DNA from: Prosopocoilus inquinatus
Taxonomy: Eukaryota > Arthropoda > Insecta > Coleoptera > Lucanidae
Direction: 5' to 3'
Length of the DNA: 64,000 nucleotides
Assembly (NCBI GenBank): GCA_036172665.1
Contig: CM069880.1
Span: 3,598,501-3,662,500, forward strand
Position 1 is the stretch's first letter. Each line of letters starts with the position of its first letter. Under the pieces are notes generated by a model that did no database searches, was not told where the DNA came from, and was given only the letters and a program-made list of their open reading frames with translations. Shown one piece after another: positions 29,871 through 37,677 of this stretch. The translations under genes were made by a program, and so were the position numbers.

Positions 29871-30190
29871 ATCAAGGTCAAGATTAGAGGAGGTTCCAGA
29901 ATCGACCCGTTCCTAACGTAACCGAGAGGTAACTTTGAAATGACCTTGAGGGTTCAAGGTTAAGATCGGAGGAGGTTCTAAAATTTGCTTTGTGCCGATG
30001 TAACTACAAGGTTAAGGATCAAGTCAGAGGAGGTTGCAAAATTTTCAATGTCATTGACGTGACCTCATCATTACCTCTAAAAGCGAGGTCAGAGGAGGGT
30101 TCCAAAAATTATCTATCCTTGACGTGACCTTAACTTGACGGAGGATCCAAAAACGGTTTATCTTGAATACGACCGTAAGGTTGGAGGAGG
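29815..30190 (+). repeat. Degenerate subterminal iterons of the left end
   Basis: The inner hairpin arm plus its trailing TGACGTGACC recurs as decaying copies spaced roughly 40-90 bp apart. The core (C/A)GGAGGAGGTTC-type motif appears near 29786, 29886, 29967, 30025, 30093, 30138 (GGAGGATCC) and 30183. TGACGTGACC recurs near 29815, 30056 and 30120. The last copy lies about 26 bp upstream of the TATA box of the first gene. They may bind an element-encoded or host factor for replication, packaging or promoter control; that is inference. Confidence 0.75.
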
Positions 30191-30215
30191 TAGGGACCCC
30201 CACCTAAAATCTTGT

Positions 30216-30249
30216 TATATAAGGTTCTTCATTTGGGAATAGATTCAGT
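30216..30249 (+). promoter_or_regulatory. TATA/initiator promoter of the leftmost gene
   Basis: TATATAAGG starts at 30216 and an arthropod-type initiator TTCAGT has its A at 30247. The 31-bp spacing is the expected one. The promoter directs transcription inward, into the leader exon of the first gene. Confidence 0.75.
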
Positions 30250-30304
30250 TGTTACAGAACTGTGAGTTGTGTTGTTAAGTTAATCACCTACCTACATACA
30301 TAAA

Positions 30305-31224
30305 AGTAAGTTTAAGTCATCTTATTGTAATAATTTATAATTTGTATATTTTTATTGTATTTAACAGTGACATCTAAACAAGTGGATTTTTTCCTGAAGC
30401 AAAAGAGAAGGCACGTGAACGATCCTTTTGATGACGTACAGAAGAAAAGACTTCTGACTGAAAACGTTGACAAACCAAAAGAAGAAAAGCCGGATGAGCA
30501 CGGTTTGAATATGCCCTCAGTTCGAAACGAGTTTCAATTTGAAATACTCTCCCAGCCTTACTTCACAGATGAAGATTTTCGTCAATGTGATACTAATGAG
30601 ACAGCACCTTCCGAGATTTCAGAAGCAAGAGAGGTGACTGACGTAGATCAGTTGCCACTTTTAGCTCAAAGTGTATATTTTCTAAATAAGAGCCGTACGA
30701 AGTGGATTTGTGTCGGACTGTGTACCGAAACATTTTTTGATCCGATAATACGTATTATGGGTTCCAAAAGGCAGAGCATATCGTTTTTAGAAGAGGAATG
30801 GAAAGAATTTTGTTCTTATAACTACACTTTGAAGTCGTATTTTACTGAGAAGAAAACTATTTATCCGGTAATGAAAATCAGCTCAGTAAAGGCGTCTTTC
30901 GAACGCATCGAAGGAACGAAAATACTGAAATTAGAAAGAGGAGTGGAGACATTATATATATCTTATAAAGGTCTATTGGAACTCTGGAAATTGTGTGATA
31001 TTGTATTATATCGTTTAGAAGTTTTGAAACAATTGAACTATAAATCATTCTACAGCAACATGATTCCATGCTTGAGTGTTATGGAAAGTGATATGAAGAC
31101 AAATGTTAAATCATTTCTCAATAATGAAATATCTGAGAAAGGAGCAATTACAAATGAATTAATGATGTTTGGAATTAGTAAATTAATTTTTGATATAAGT
31201 ATGCATAAAGCTGTTAATATGTAA
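30305..31224 (+). CDS. Leftmost element gene, unknown function, start codon formed by splicing
   Basis: The frame is open from before 30368 to the stop at 31224 but has no ATG at its 5' end. A canonical intron (donor AAAA/GTAAGT at 30306, acceptor TTTAACAG ending at 30367, 62 nt) joins A30305 to TG at 30368-30369. This makes an in-frame start and a protein of about 285 residues. The first 110 residues are charged, with Lys/Arg- and Glu/Asp-rich stretches, and are probably disordered. The rest (about 105-285) looks folded, rich in aromatic and beta-prone segments, with several regularly placed Trp residues. The pattern loosely recalls PC4-like single-stranded nucleic-acid binders, but I cannot establish that. 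It has its own promoter and an AATAAA at 31278, and sits next to the terminal repeats. Confidence 0.75.
30306..30367 (+). other. Intron (62 nt) that creates the start codon
   Basis: Donor GTAAGT at 30306-30311 and acceptor ending CAG at 30365-30367, with a T-rich stretch before it. Removing it places A30305 next to TG30368 and supplies the only in-frame ATG at the beginning of the downstream frame. Its size matches the other introns proposed in this element. Confidence 0.75.
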
Positions 31225-31277
31225 ATGTTATGTGATTTAATATGTATATATTTCTAGATATGACACTGTCAGTTATA

Positions 31278-31283
31278 AATAAA
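31278..31283 (+). terminator. Polyadenylation signal after the leftmost gene
   Basis: Canonical AATAAA 54 nt downstream of the stop codon at 31224, before the promoter of the capsid cluster. Confidence 0.6.
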
Positions 31284-31362
31284 ATTTTCTAAGAACACTG
31301 TTTGACCCTTTATTTAATAAACTAACGATACTTAACCAAAAAATTAAGAGAAATTTTTACGC

Positions 31363-31371
31363 TATATAAAG
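31363..31371 (+). promoter_or_regulatory. TATA box of the capsid gene cluster
   Basis: TATATAAAG at 31363, 74 nt upstream of the ATG at 31437. Initiation is expected around 31393-31396. It is the only strong TATA box I see before the run of closely packed forward genes from 31437 to 35858, so it may drive a polycistronic or alternatively spliced virion-gene transcript. Confidence 0.6.
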
Positions 31372-31436
31372 ATAAGCAGTGAGTATTGAAGTAGTACACA
31401 TGTAACATCGTTGACTGTTAGAAAGAAAAGCCATAA

Positions 31437-32204
31437 ATGCGACGTCGTGTCAAAACAGATTACACTACGAGAAGCACCTTAAAACGAAAAGGTCGTGGTT
31501 TACTTAATACGTTAATTAATAAACTACCAGTAGAGTTACACTTACCAGGTTACAATTACTGCGGTCCGGGCACAAAATTAGACGTTCGACTTAAAAGAGG
31601 AGACAGAGGTGTGAATGCGTTGGATGAGGCTTGCAAGCAACACGATATCGCATATTCTGTAAGTAGCGATTTAGAAAAACGTCACGAAGCAGATAAAAAA
31701 TTGTATCAAGCGGCAGTGAAAAGAGTGAAGAGTACAGAAGCGGGATTTGGTGAAAAAGCATCTGCGTTATCTGTAGCCGCCTTAATGAAAGCTAAGACAA
31801 AGCTTGGAATGGGAAACGGAGTGAAGAGAAAGCGTAGTAAAAGGAAGAAGCGTGGTGGTAAATTATCATTTCGACAAGCTGTAAGGAAAGCACAACATGC
31901 AATTTCACGTAATGGTAACAAGAGTCTGTTAGAAAATGTGAAATTGGCGCAGGCTGTTTTAAAGAAGGACCACAAGAAAATAAGACCTCCACGTCAAAGA
32001 GTGATACCAATTCCTAAGAGAGGAGGGTTTTTACCTTTAATTCCATTATTTGCGGCTTTGGGCGCAATAGGATCGCTCGGCGGCGGTGCAGCTGCAATTG
32101 CTAAGGCGGTAAACGATGCAAAAGCTGCGAAAGAGCAACTGAAAGAGGCAGAGCGACATATCGCGCTATGGAAACAAAAGCAGTGGGAAGCGGATTCTAT
32201 ATAA
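31437..32204 (+). CDS. Phospholipase A2-like, membrane-active virion protein
   Basis: 255 residues from ATG 31437. Residues about 38-85 hold a parvovirus VP1-type phospholipase A2 core: the Ca-binding loop YNYCGPG and the catalytic helix with D, C and the HD pair (DEACKQHDIAYS). Residues about 128-140 are a Lys/Arg cluster, likely a nuclear or DNA-binding signal. Residues about 200-230 form a Gly/Ala-rich hydrophobic segment (FLPLIPLFAALGAIG) that could be membrane-active, as in capsid-internal proteins. Adintovirus and Polinton relatives are known to carry such PLA2 domains, thought to help virions leave endosomes. The frame stops at 32204, but the overlapping -1 frame continues to TGA 32255-32257 with a Gly/Tyr/Pro-rich tail (GFYIKPY, GCGLYLR) that looks like the true C-terminus. 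A 1-nt indel or frameshifting near 32180-32192 may be involved. Confidence 0.85.
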   Translation: MRRRVKTDYTTRSTLKRKGRGLLNTLINKLPVELHLPGYNYCGPGTKLDVRLKRGDRGVNALDEACKQHDIAYSVSSDLEKRHEADKKLYQAAVKRVKSTEAGFGEKASALSVAALMKAKTKLGMGNGVKRKRSKRKKRGGKLSFRQAVRKAQHAISRNGNKSLLENVKLAQAVLKKDHKKIRPPRQRVIPIPKRGGFLPLIPLFAALGAIGSLGGGAAAIAKAVNDAKAAKEQLKEAERHIALWKQKQWEADSI

Positions 32205-32220
32205 AACCTTACAAAACAGG

Positions 32221-32628
32221 GTGTGGGTTATATTTACGATCCAATCCAAAAAACTGAAATATTTGCCTCGGCGACCGTTGACTAACATTGACATACTGAA
32301 ATATGCTAAAATATGGAAATTACCTTTCTTTCGAGGTGTGTTTATGAGAGATACTTTACCTAAAAAGATATGGAAGCATGAAAGTGGAGTAGTGAATTTA
32401 GATAGCGATTCTGGTGAAGGAACGCATTGGGTGGCATATTATAAGAGAGGAGGAATCGTAAAATATTTTGACAGCTATGGAGATCTACGACCTCCAGTTG
32501 AAGTAGAGAAATATCTTTTGTCGAACGGATTGGGAGTTATTAACTATAATTATGAAAGGTATCAGAAACAAAATACACAAAATTGTGGACACTTATGTCT
32601 ACAGTTTTTAAAGTCCTTTACAAGTTAA
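32221..32628 (+). CDS. Adenain-like cysteine protease
   Basis: An Ulp1/adenain-fold maturation protease, which in adenoviruses and Polintons cleaves capsid precursor proteins. The triad is visible: His in GTHWVAYY, Asp in YFDSYG, and Gln plus Cys in QNCGHLC near the C-terminus. The family N-terminal motif NIDILKYAK and the FRGVFMRD block are present. The frame is open from 32221 but has no suitable ATG; the first one is in FMRDTL, inside the conserved domain. The frame upstream overlaps the probable C-terminal tail of the PLA2-like protein. A near-cognate CTG at 32254 overlaps that frame's TGA (CTGA), and starting there gives 124 residues, close to the conserved region. The true start is unresolved; the domain itself is complete. 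Confidence 0.88.
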   Translation: MWVIFTIQSKKLKYLPRRPLTNIDILKYAKIWKLPFFRGVFMRDTLPKKIWKHESGVVNLDSDSGEGTHWVAYYKRGGIVKYFDSYGDLRPPVEVEKYLLSNGLGVINYNYERYQKQNTQNCGHLCLQFLKSFTS

Positions 32629-32650
32629 GTAAGAATGTAGTACTTGAAAG

Positions 32651-33385
32651 ATGGTCAACATGGAATCTTCACCCGTTGCGTGTACATTCACTCTTACGGG
32701 AACTGAATCAGTTTTATTTTGTGAATTGAATCCACCACTATACCTCGATGAAGAGGCAACATATGAAATGTGCTTGTTAAATTTTGAAACGTTTAATGCA
32801 ATACCTAACATAGATGAAAGTAATAATTTGATACATTATGAAGAAACAGGAAAAACGACGGTTTGGAAAACTATCGTTATACCTACAGGTACATATGAAC
32901 TAGACGATATCAACCAATATCTGAAAGATTATTTTCAAAATAACAATATCCCTGATTATATAAACATTAAAGGAAATAATAATACTTTAAAGGCAACCAT
33001 ACACAGTTCGGTTAAGCTCGATTTTAGTAAACCAAATTCATTGGGAAAATTGTTGGGTTTTAAACCGCGAACGTTGAAAGTAAACGATAATAACATTGGT
33101 GATTTTCCGGTGGAAATAAATAAAGTAAATGCTATAAGAATAGAATGTAATCTAACCGGTGGATCTTATAACAACGGAGAACCCGGTCATGTTTTGTATC
33201 ATTTCTTTCCAAATGTACCTCCAGGGTTTAAAATAATAGAATCCCCTCTTCAAGCTATTTATCTTCCAGTGACCGTGAACGTGATTACGAGAATAGTCAT
33301 TCGACTATTAGATCAAGAGAATCGATTAGTAAATTTTAGAAACGAAGTAATTACTCTAAGACTTCATTTGAGAAGATTCACATAA
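32651..33385 (+). CDS. Minor capsid protein (penton-like, single jelly roll)
   Basis: 244 residues from ATG 32651; a second in-frame ATG is at 32660. Family knowledge: Polinton minor capsid proteins fold as a single jelly roll and occupy the virion vertices. Supporting features are the position between protease and major capsid genes, the beta-rich composition, the segment LDDINQYLKDYF near residue 90, the conserved KLLGFKP-like turn (GKLLGFKPRTL, about 140), and the PPGFKIIESPLQAIYLPV block (about 195-215). It begins 22 nt after the protease stop, and its TAA overlaps the next start codon (TAATG). Confidence 0.8.
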   Translation: MVNMESSPVACTFTLTGTESVLFCELNPPLYLDEEATYEMCLLNFETFNAIPNIDESNNLIHYEETGKTTVWKTIVIPTGTYELDDINQYLKDYFQNNNIPDYINIKGNNNTLKATIHSSVKLDFSKPNSLGKLLGFKPRTLKVNDNNIGDFPVEINKVNAIRIECNLTGGSYNNGEPGHVLYHFFPNVPPGFKIIESPLQAIYLPVTVNVITRIVIRLLDQENRLVNFRNEVITLRLHLRRFT

Positions 33386-33558
33386 TGATTATTTACGATA
33401 GCAATTATTCGAAACGGAAAGAGTGTAGCAGAATTAGACGTAATGTATTATTTAAACCACGGAAACAGATACTGAACTGTTGTCGACAAAAAAAACTGAA
33501 ATTGACACAGAGAAATCGAATATATTTAGAGAGTTTAGGTTATAAGGTGCTAACATAG
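33385..33558 (+). CDS. 57-residue basic micro-protein
   Basis: A short frame in the gap between the two capsid genes. Its ATG (33385-33387) shares a base with the TAA of the minor capsid gene, and it stops at TAG 33556-33558. About 17 of 57 residues are Lys or Arg, with three Cys (one CC pair). The C-terminal motif LTQRNRIYLESLGYKV resembles the tail of small proteins I recall from this position in other arthropod Polintons, but I cannot search for it. A strongly basic small virion-cluster protein could be a core or DNA-condensing protein comparable in role to adenovirus pX; that is inference. MCP begins 87 nt downstream. Confidence 0.65.
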   Translation: MIIYDSNYSKRKECSRIRRNVLFKPRKQILNCCRQKKLKLTQRNRIYLESLGYKVLT

Positions 33559-33645
33559 GGGGAATTATTCTGTAGAAGAAACGTAACCGTCAAAGGGTGA
33601 ACACCATCATTACACGTAAGGCAATCATCATCTAAACAGAACGAC

Positions 33646-34866
33646 ATGGATATTTTGGGAGTAACTGATAAAATTAAATTGGACACTTCAATAACCAGTA
33701 TGGAGTTCCATTCACACTTACCATTCAGTTCATCATTTGGTAATAACGATGAAGTGCGTATCACCGTACCTGAGATCGACAATTACACCCTCCCTTGCGA
33801 AAGTTATTTGTACGTAGAGGGAAGACTGCGTTTGGTTAGTGATAATACTAAACACAGTGCGACGGCACAATTGATAAATAATCCGGTAGCTTATATGTTT
33901 AGCGAGATTAGATATCTTCTGAACGGAGTACAGGTGGATTCGGTAAGAAATGTTGGCATAACATCAACAATGAAAGGGTATTTTTCTTTTACTCGCAACG
34001 ATACAGTAAAATTGGAAAATGCAGGATGGATTCAGGAGAATGATAAAATGAGCGATATACTCAACGTTAAGGGAGATTTCTCAGCAAGTGTACCTTTAAA
34101 GACACTATTAGGTTTTGGGGAAGATTATAAAAAGATCGTCTTGAATATGAGGCAAGAATTAGTATTGATCAGAGCAAATGATGACGTTGATGCAGTTCTG
34201 GAAACAAACAAGACGGAAAAGATTAAATTAATAATTGACAAAATTGTATGGCGTATACCTCATATTTCTGTTGGACTACGTGAGCAATTGGTTTTAACGA
34301 GAGTGACAGACAGAGATGTTGAAATACAAATTCCTTTCAGAAGCTGGGAGTTGCACGAGTATCCGTCGCTCCCAACTACGACAAGTCATTCTTGGACAGT
34401 AAAAACAGCTCCGCAGTTGGAAACGCCAAGGTACATAATCATCGGTTTTCAAACTAAGCGAAAGGGTGTCGTCGATGCAAACATGAGTCTGTTTGATGAC
34501 GTTAAGTTAAAATCATTAACGGTATTTCTAAATGGCGAACGCTATCCGTACGACAATATTGATATTGATATTGAAAATAACAAATACGCCGTTATATACG
34601 ACATGTATTCCAGATTTCAGGAAAATTATTATCATCGTGAAAGCAGTCAACCTTGGTTCAATCCAAAAGGATTAGCTAGTTGCCCATTAATAGGAATCGA
34701 CTGCACTTTTCAGAGAGATGTAATGCATAAAAGTGCAGTAGAAATAAGAATTGAGTTTACAACTAAAGAAAATATTAAAGCTGATACTATTGCTTACTGT
34801 TTAATTCTGCATGACAAAGCGTTCTCTTATTCACCTCTCACCAAAATTGTCCGTCAGTTGATGTAA
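33646..34866 (+). CDS. Major capsid protein (double jelly roll)
   Basis: 406 residues from ATG 33646 (GACATGG, good start context). The hexon-type double-jelly-roll capsomer of Polintons/adintoviruses, homologous to proteins annotated in animal genomes as F54H12.2-like. Recognisable blocks: SYLYVEGRL (about residue 47), the EIRYLLNGVQVDSVRNVGIT block (about 86-105), AGWIQEND (about 126), SVPLKTLLGF (about 148) followed by the second jelly roll, and a C-terminal region with QPWFNPKGLASCPLIGIDC (about 335). No internal stops. It lies mid-cluster, downstream of the minor capsid protein, as is usual. Confidence 0.88.
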   Translation: MDILGVTDKIKLDTSITSMEFHSHLPFSSSFGNNDEVRITVPEIDNYTLPCESYLYVEGRLRLVSDNTKHSATAQLINNPVAYMFSEIRYLLNGVQVDSVRNVGITSTMKGYFSFTRNDTVKLENAGWIQENDKMSDILNVKGDFSASVPLKTLLGFGEDYKKIVLNMRQELVLIRANDDVDAVLETNKTEKIKLIIDKIVWRIPHISVGLREQLVLTRVTDRDVEIQIPFRSWELHEYPSLPTTTSHSWTVKTAPQLETPRYIIIGFQTKRKGVVDANMSLFDDVKLKSLTVFLNGERYPYDNIDIDIENNKYAVIYDMYSRFQENYYHRESSQPWFNPKGLASCPLIGIDCTFQRDVMHKSAVEIRIEFTTKENIKADTIAYCLILHDKAFSYSPLTKIVRQLM

Positions 34867-34946
34867 ACCGTGAATGGCAGTATTAACAGAGAAGCTAAAA
34901 CTATTTGATTTAATTTGATTTTATAAGAAGCAACATCAACCGAACC

Positions 34947-35477
34947 ATGAAAAAACGATTTATTGTCATTGACATTCAAGGATTTAAAGTGGAAAATAAT
35001 CAGTTTATACCAAAAGAGTTGGCTTCTTACGATAGTGAAAGAAAAGTGAGTCATTTTTTATTTCAACCACCCACAAGTTTGTCAATGGTCCCCAGAAAAT
35101 TTCAAAATGTTGCAAACTGGTTAATGACCAATCACCATTGCATTGATTGGAATAGAGGATTCGTCCCCTTATCTGAGTTTGACGCAATCATCAACTTTTT
35201 ATGTTGTACAGCCAAAGTCGTTTACGTTAAAGGAGTGGAGAAGTCTCGATTTCTATGTGAAATTCTAGCGAAAAGCAATGGTGAAAGTGTACCTGTGTTA
35301 GATTTGGGTGAAATTTACGAAGATGTACAAAAATTGCAAAAATCCGAACCCAAGTGTCCATTTCACTCAAGAAAAAATTGCATGTGTGCTTTAACGAACG
35401 TGTTTGATTTACATAAATTTATTCAAACAAAGTTATATGAAGGATTTTTTACACTAAACATTTGTGATATATTATGA
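34947..35477 (+). CDS. Conserved accessory protein with Cys/His cluster
   Basis: 176 residues. The N-terminus (VIDIQGFK, then IPKELASYD and HFLFQPP) is a pattern I recall from a family widespread in insect mobile elements. An Asp at the end of a first beta strand followed by a second strand resembles an RNase-H-fold exonuclease start, but the usual second acidic residue is Gln here, so catalysis is doubtful. Near residues 138-150, CPFHSRKNCMC gives C, H, C, C and could bind zinc. It lies 80 nt after the major capsid gene in the same direction, probably in the same transcription unit. Function not established. Confidence 0.7.
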   Translation: MKKRFIVIDIQGFKVENNQFIPKELASYDSERKVSHFLFQPPTSLSMVPRKFQNVANWLMTNHHCIDWNRGFVPLSEFDAIINFLCCTAKVVYVKGVEKSRFLCEILAKSNGESVPVLDLGEIYEDVQKLQKSEPKCPFHSRKNCMCALTNVFDLHKFIQTKLYEGFFTLNICDIL

Positions 35478-35522
35478 GGAAACTTTGGTTCTTAGTTAGT
35501 ATAAGAAAAGTTCAGCTTCGCA

Positions 35523-35858
35523 ATGGATTTCTTCTCCCGTCTATTTTGCAAGAACATTATAAAGCATGTTGTAGAGAAGGTTGGCGAAGTTATTGACCAG
35601 TACGAAAAAGATTGTTCCTTCAGTAGTATACCAGATAAGGATTTGAAGTACTTTCCAAAATCGTATCTATGTACCAGAGTCACAGCCGTAGATCTAGAAT
35701 ACATCTGGCCTAAGTTGCCAATCCATTATCAACGCTGTAAATATCTACAAAGTCAGAGACTCTGTCACCAACATTGGAATCAAACCGAATTTTCTTTGGA
35801 TGAAATAGATGGTCCACCTCCACGGAAGAAGAATTGCTATTTGTGTACTTATTCTTAA
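35523..35858 (+). CDS. Small Cys-rich protein, unknown
   Basis: 111 residues, starting 45 nt after the previous stop, last gene of the forward virion cluster. The N-terminal half has an amphipathic helix (residues about 8-30) and the C-terminal half has scattered Cys/His (RCKYL, RLCHQHW, KKNCYLCTY), including a terminal CxxC, possibly a metal site. The AATAAA at 35916 follows. I do not recognise the family. Confidence 0.65.
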   Translation: MDFFSRLFCKNIIKHVVEKVGEVIDQYEKDCSFSSIPDKDLKYFPKSYLCTRVTAVDLEYIWPKLPIHYQRCKYLQSQRLCHQHWNQTEFSLDEIDGPPPRKKNCYLCTYS

Positions 35859-36992
35859 ATATTATTATTAAAATATTAATTATTAAATATTGTTATTAAT
35901 AATATATTATTATACAATAAACTATAATCAGAAAGGAGTTGTTATTTTATTCGTTATTAATTTTAATAAATCAATTTAAGGATTTAAGAAAGAATTTAGA
36001 AATACATTGCGTTATTAAATTATTTAGATTAACTCTTGATGAGCAATTTAGCTTGACAGATTTTTATTGTCTTTGAAAGTATCGCTTTATTCGATTGAAA
36101 TTTCAAACGTTGTCAAATTTACGAATTTTCTACGATGTAAAAGTCACAAAAATGGTTTTCACTGTGCAGCGTTAAAAATTTCATAGCGAGAAGTGATCTG
36201 TATAAAAATTATAATAAACTAAATCAGAAAGGAGACGTTATTAATTTTAATCGATCAATTTAAAATTTAAGAATTTAGATTCACACACCGTCGTATAATA
36301 AATTAAGTGGCATAGAAAAAATAAACATGTTTGAAGGCGAACGTCGATTAAATATACAAATACTATAAAATTTACATATGTATTCCGAGTTGTGAATGAA
36401 TATAAATACCGTTTTAAATAAATAAAAACAAGCACGTTTTAAAGCGAGCCATACTAGCAAGAATTGCATAATAGTAAATTAACATATTTACGAGCATTCA
36501 CCGTCGATTTAAATTTCAAATTCAATTTGCATAGAAATCGTTTAACTAATATATTGGTATTACACACCAGTCTTAATCGGTCTTTCACAAAGCTTAGTGC
36601 GTGTTTACTAAGAGAATATAAGTAAGAGAATATTTTTAAGAATGTAATTTAAATTTACACGATTCTTACAAATAAAGATTAGGGGCTGACTGTTCGATGA
36701 AATCGTGGTTTCTAGAAGATGAGTGCTCGTGTGTGTAATGTGTATCGTTAAACTGTGTGACACTTGCAAGTTTGATTTAGGAAAATTTTTGCGAATAAAG
36801 ATTATTATTCGACAGATACACTTTTTCCTTACATTCATTTGAATAATGATTATTATAAACTTGGTAATAATAAGATTAGAATTACTATTCAACTTGGTTA
36901 TAATAAGATTATTATTAAACTTCGTAAATGTTATTCAAATTCTAAAGTCGTTAGAGAGAATAATTAGTTATTGAATTTTTTTCAAAATAACT
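35859..36992. other. Gene-free AT-rich spacer with diverged duplication
   Basis: No credible gene on either strand; the open frames are short and low-complexity. Positions 35918-36000 and 36213-36282 are diverged direct copies sharing ATAAACTA..ATCAGAAAGGAG and TTATTAATTTTAAT..ATCAATTTAA, offset by about 295 bp. A second small tandem lies at 36859-36925 (AACTTGG-TATAATAAGATTA units). It could be decayed coding sequence or a matrix/origin-like AT-rich region. Confidence 0.6.
35916..35921 (+). terminator. Polyadenylation signal of the virion gene cluster
   Basis: AATAAA 58 nt after the stop at 35858, within A/T-rich sequence. It fits as the shared 3' end of transcripts from 31437-35858. Confidence 0.55.
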
Positions 36993-37127
36993 GCAAGTAA
37001 GAATAAAAAAAGAGAAGGAAAGAAGAAAAGGACAGAAAGGAAAGAAAAAAAAGGAGAGAAGGAAAGAAAAAAAGAGGAGAAAGGAAGGAAAAAAGGAGGA
37101 AAGAAAGGAAAGAAGAAAAGAGGAAAG
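36993..37127 (+). repeat. Homopurine tract of about 135 bp
   Basis: Nearly uninterrupted A/G on the plus strand (AAAGAGAAGGAAAGAAG-type units), with only one or two pyrimidines. Such tracts can form triplex DNA and often arise by slippage. It directly precedes the GC-rich segment with the C15 run. Confidence 0.85.
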
Positions 37128-37130
37128 GTT

Positions 37131-37335
37131 AGTTCTAGTGGGCCGTGGTTACGCCTTCGTTACGCCTTCGTGACGCCCAGAAAATGGAAAGGGAAGAGTA
37201 GGGATGGGAGTGGGGAGAGGGCTTTCTTCCCCCCCCCCCCCCCGGTTGACCCAGATTCCGCGGAAACAGAAAGTTACCCCCACCAAACTCCGCCCACCGC
37301 CCACTAAGCCCCGCCCAGTCTCCTCCCATTCATCC
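37131..37335. other. GC-rich island with C15 run inside the AT-rich element
   Basis: Unlike its neighbours, this roughly 200-bp stretch is G/C-rich. It contains a duplicated TTACGCCTTCGT, a run of 15 C at 37229-37243, and CCGCCCA/CCCCGCCCAG repeats resembling GC boxes. The minus-strand frame across it is low-complexity and I do not call it a gene. It may be a captured fragment of other DNA or a regulatory block for the divergent spacer; origin unknown. Confidence 0.6.
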
Positions 37336-37617
37336 TCTTTTACTGCTACTGCAAATGGAAACAGGATAAAATAAATAAAAAAATTTATTATGCGCGTTCG
37401 GTTTGACCTTATACAACTTTAGTTTTGAATAACATTATGTTCAGGATGTTGTAATACAAAATACGTATTGCATCATTTCTGAGCAAGGTGTTCTTTCACT
37501 TTTCGATGTTCCGGTTACGCGTGTTTGTTATGTGACCTTTTATAATGTTAATTTTGAATAACATATTACATAATTTCTTACGTGCAGTTTTAGAAGGTTT
37601 ACCTTCAACTTTTCGAG

Positions 37618-37626
37618 TATAAAAGG
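37618..37626 (+). promoter_or_regulatory. TATA box of the Ser/Pro-rich protein gene
   Basis: TATAAAAGG at 37618. Initiation about 31 bp downstream falls at ACTCACAAG (A at 37650). The leader then contains two proposed introns before the start codon. Confidence 0.65.
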
Positions 37627-37677
37627 AGGCATTTAGTTCGAATAAACTCACAAGTTATTTGTTCAGTGAATCTACTG

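Noticed and set aside
31706..32010. Minus-strand frames opposite the PLA2 gene, and likewise opposite the capsid, 566-codon and Pro-rich genes
   Set aside because: Shadows of the coding strand with no motifs; the forward frames have recognisable domains.
31437..32204. Integrated parvovirus, on the strength of the VP1-type PLA2 domain and hairpin ends
   Set aside because: No parvovirus NS1 or jelly-roll VP is present; the PLA2 domain is known in adintovirus-like elements and the rest of the gene set is Polinton.
37135..37329. Minus-strand Gly/Arg-rich frame in the GC island
   Set aside because: Low-complexity translation across the C15 run; no start context or family motif.
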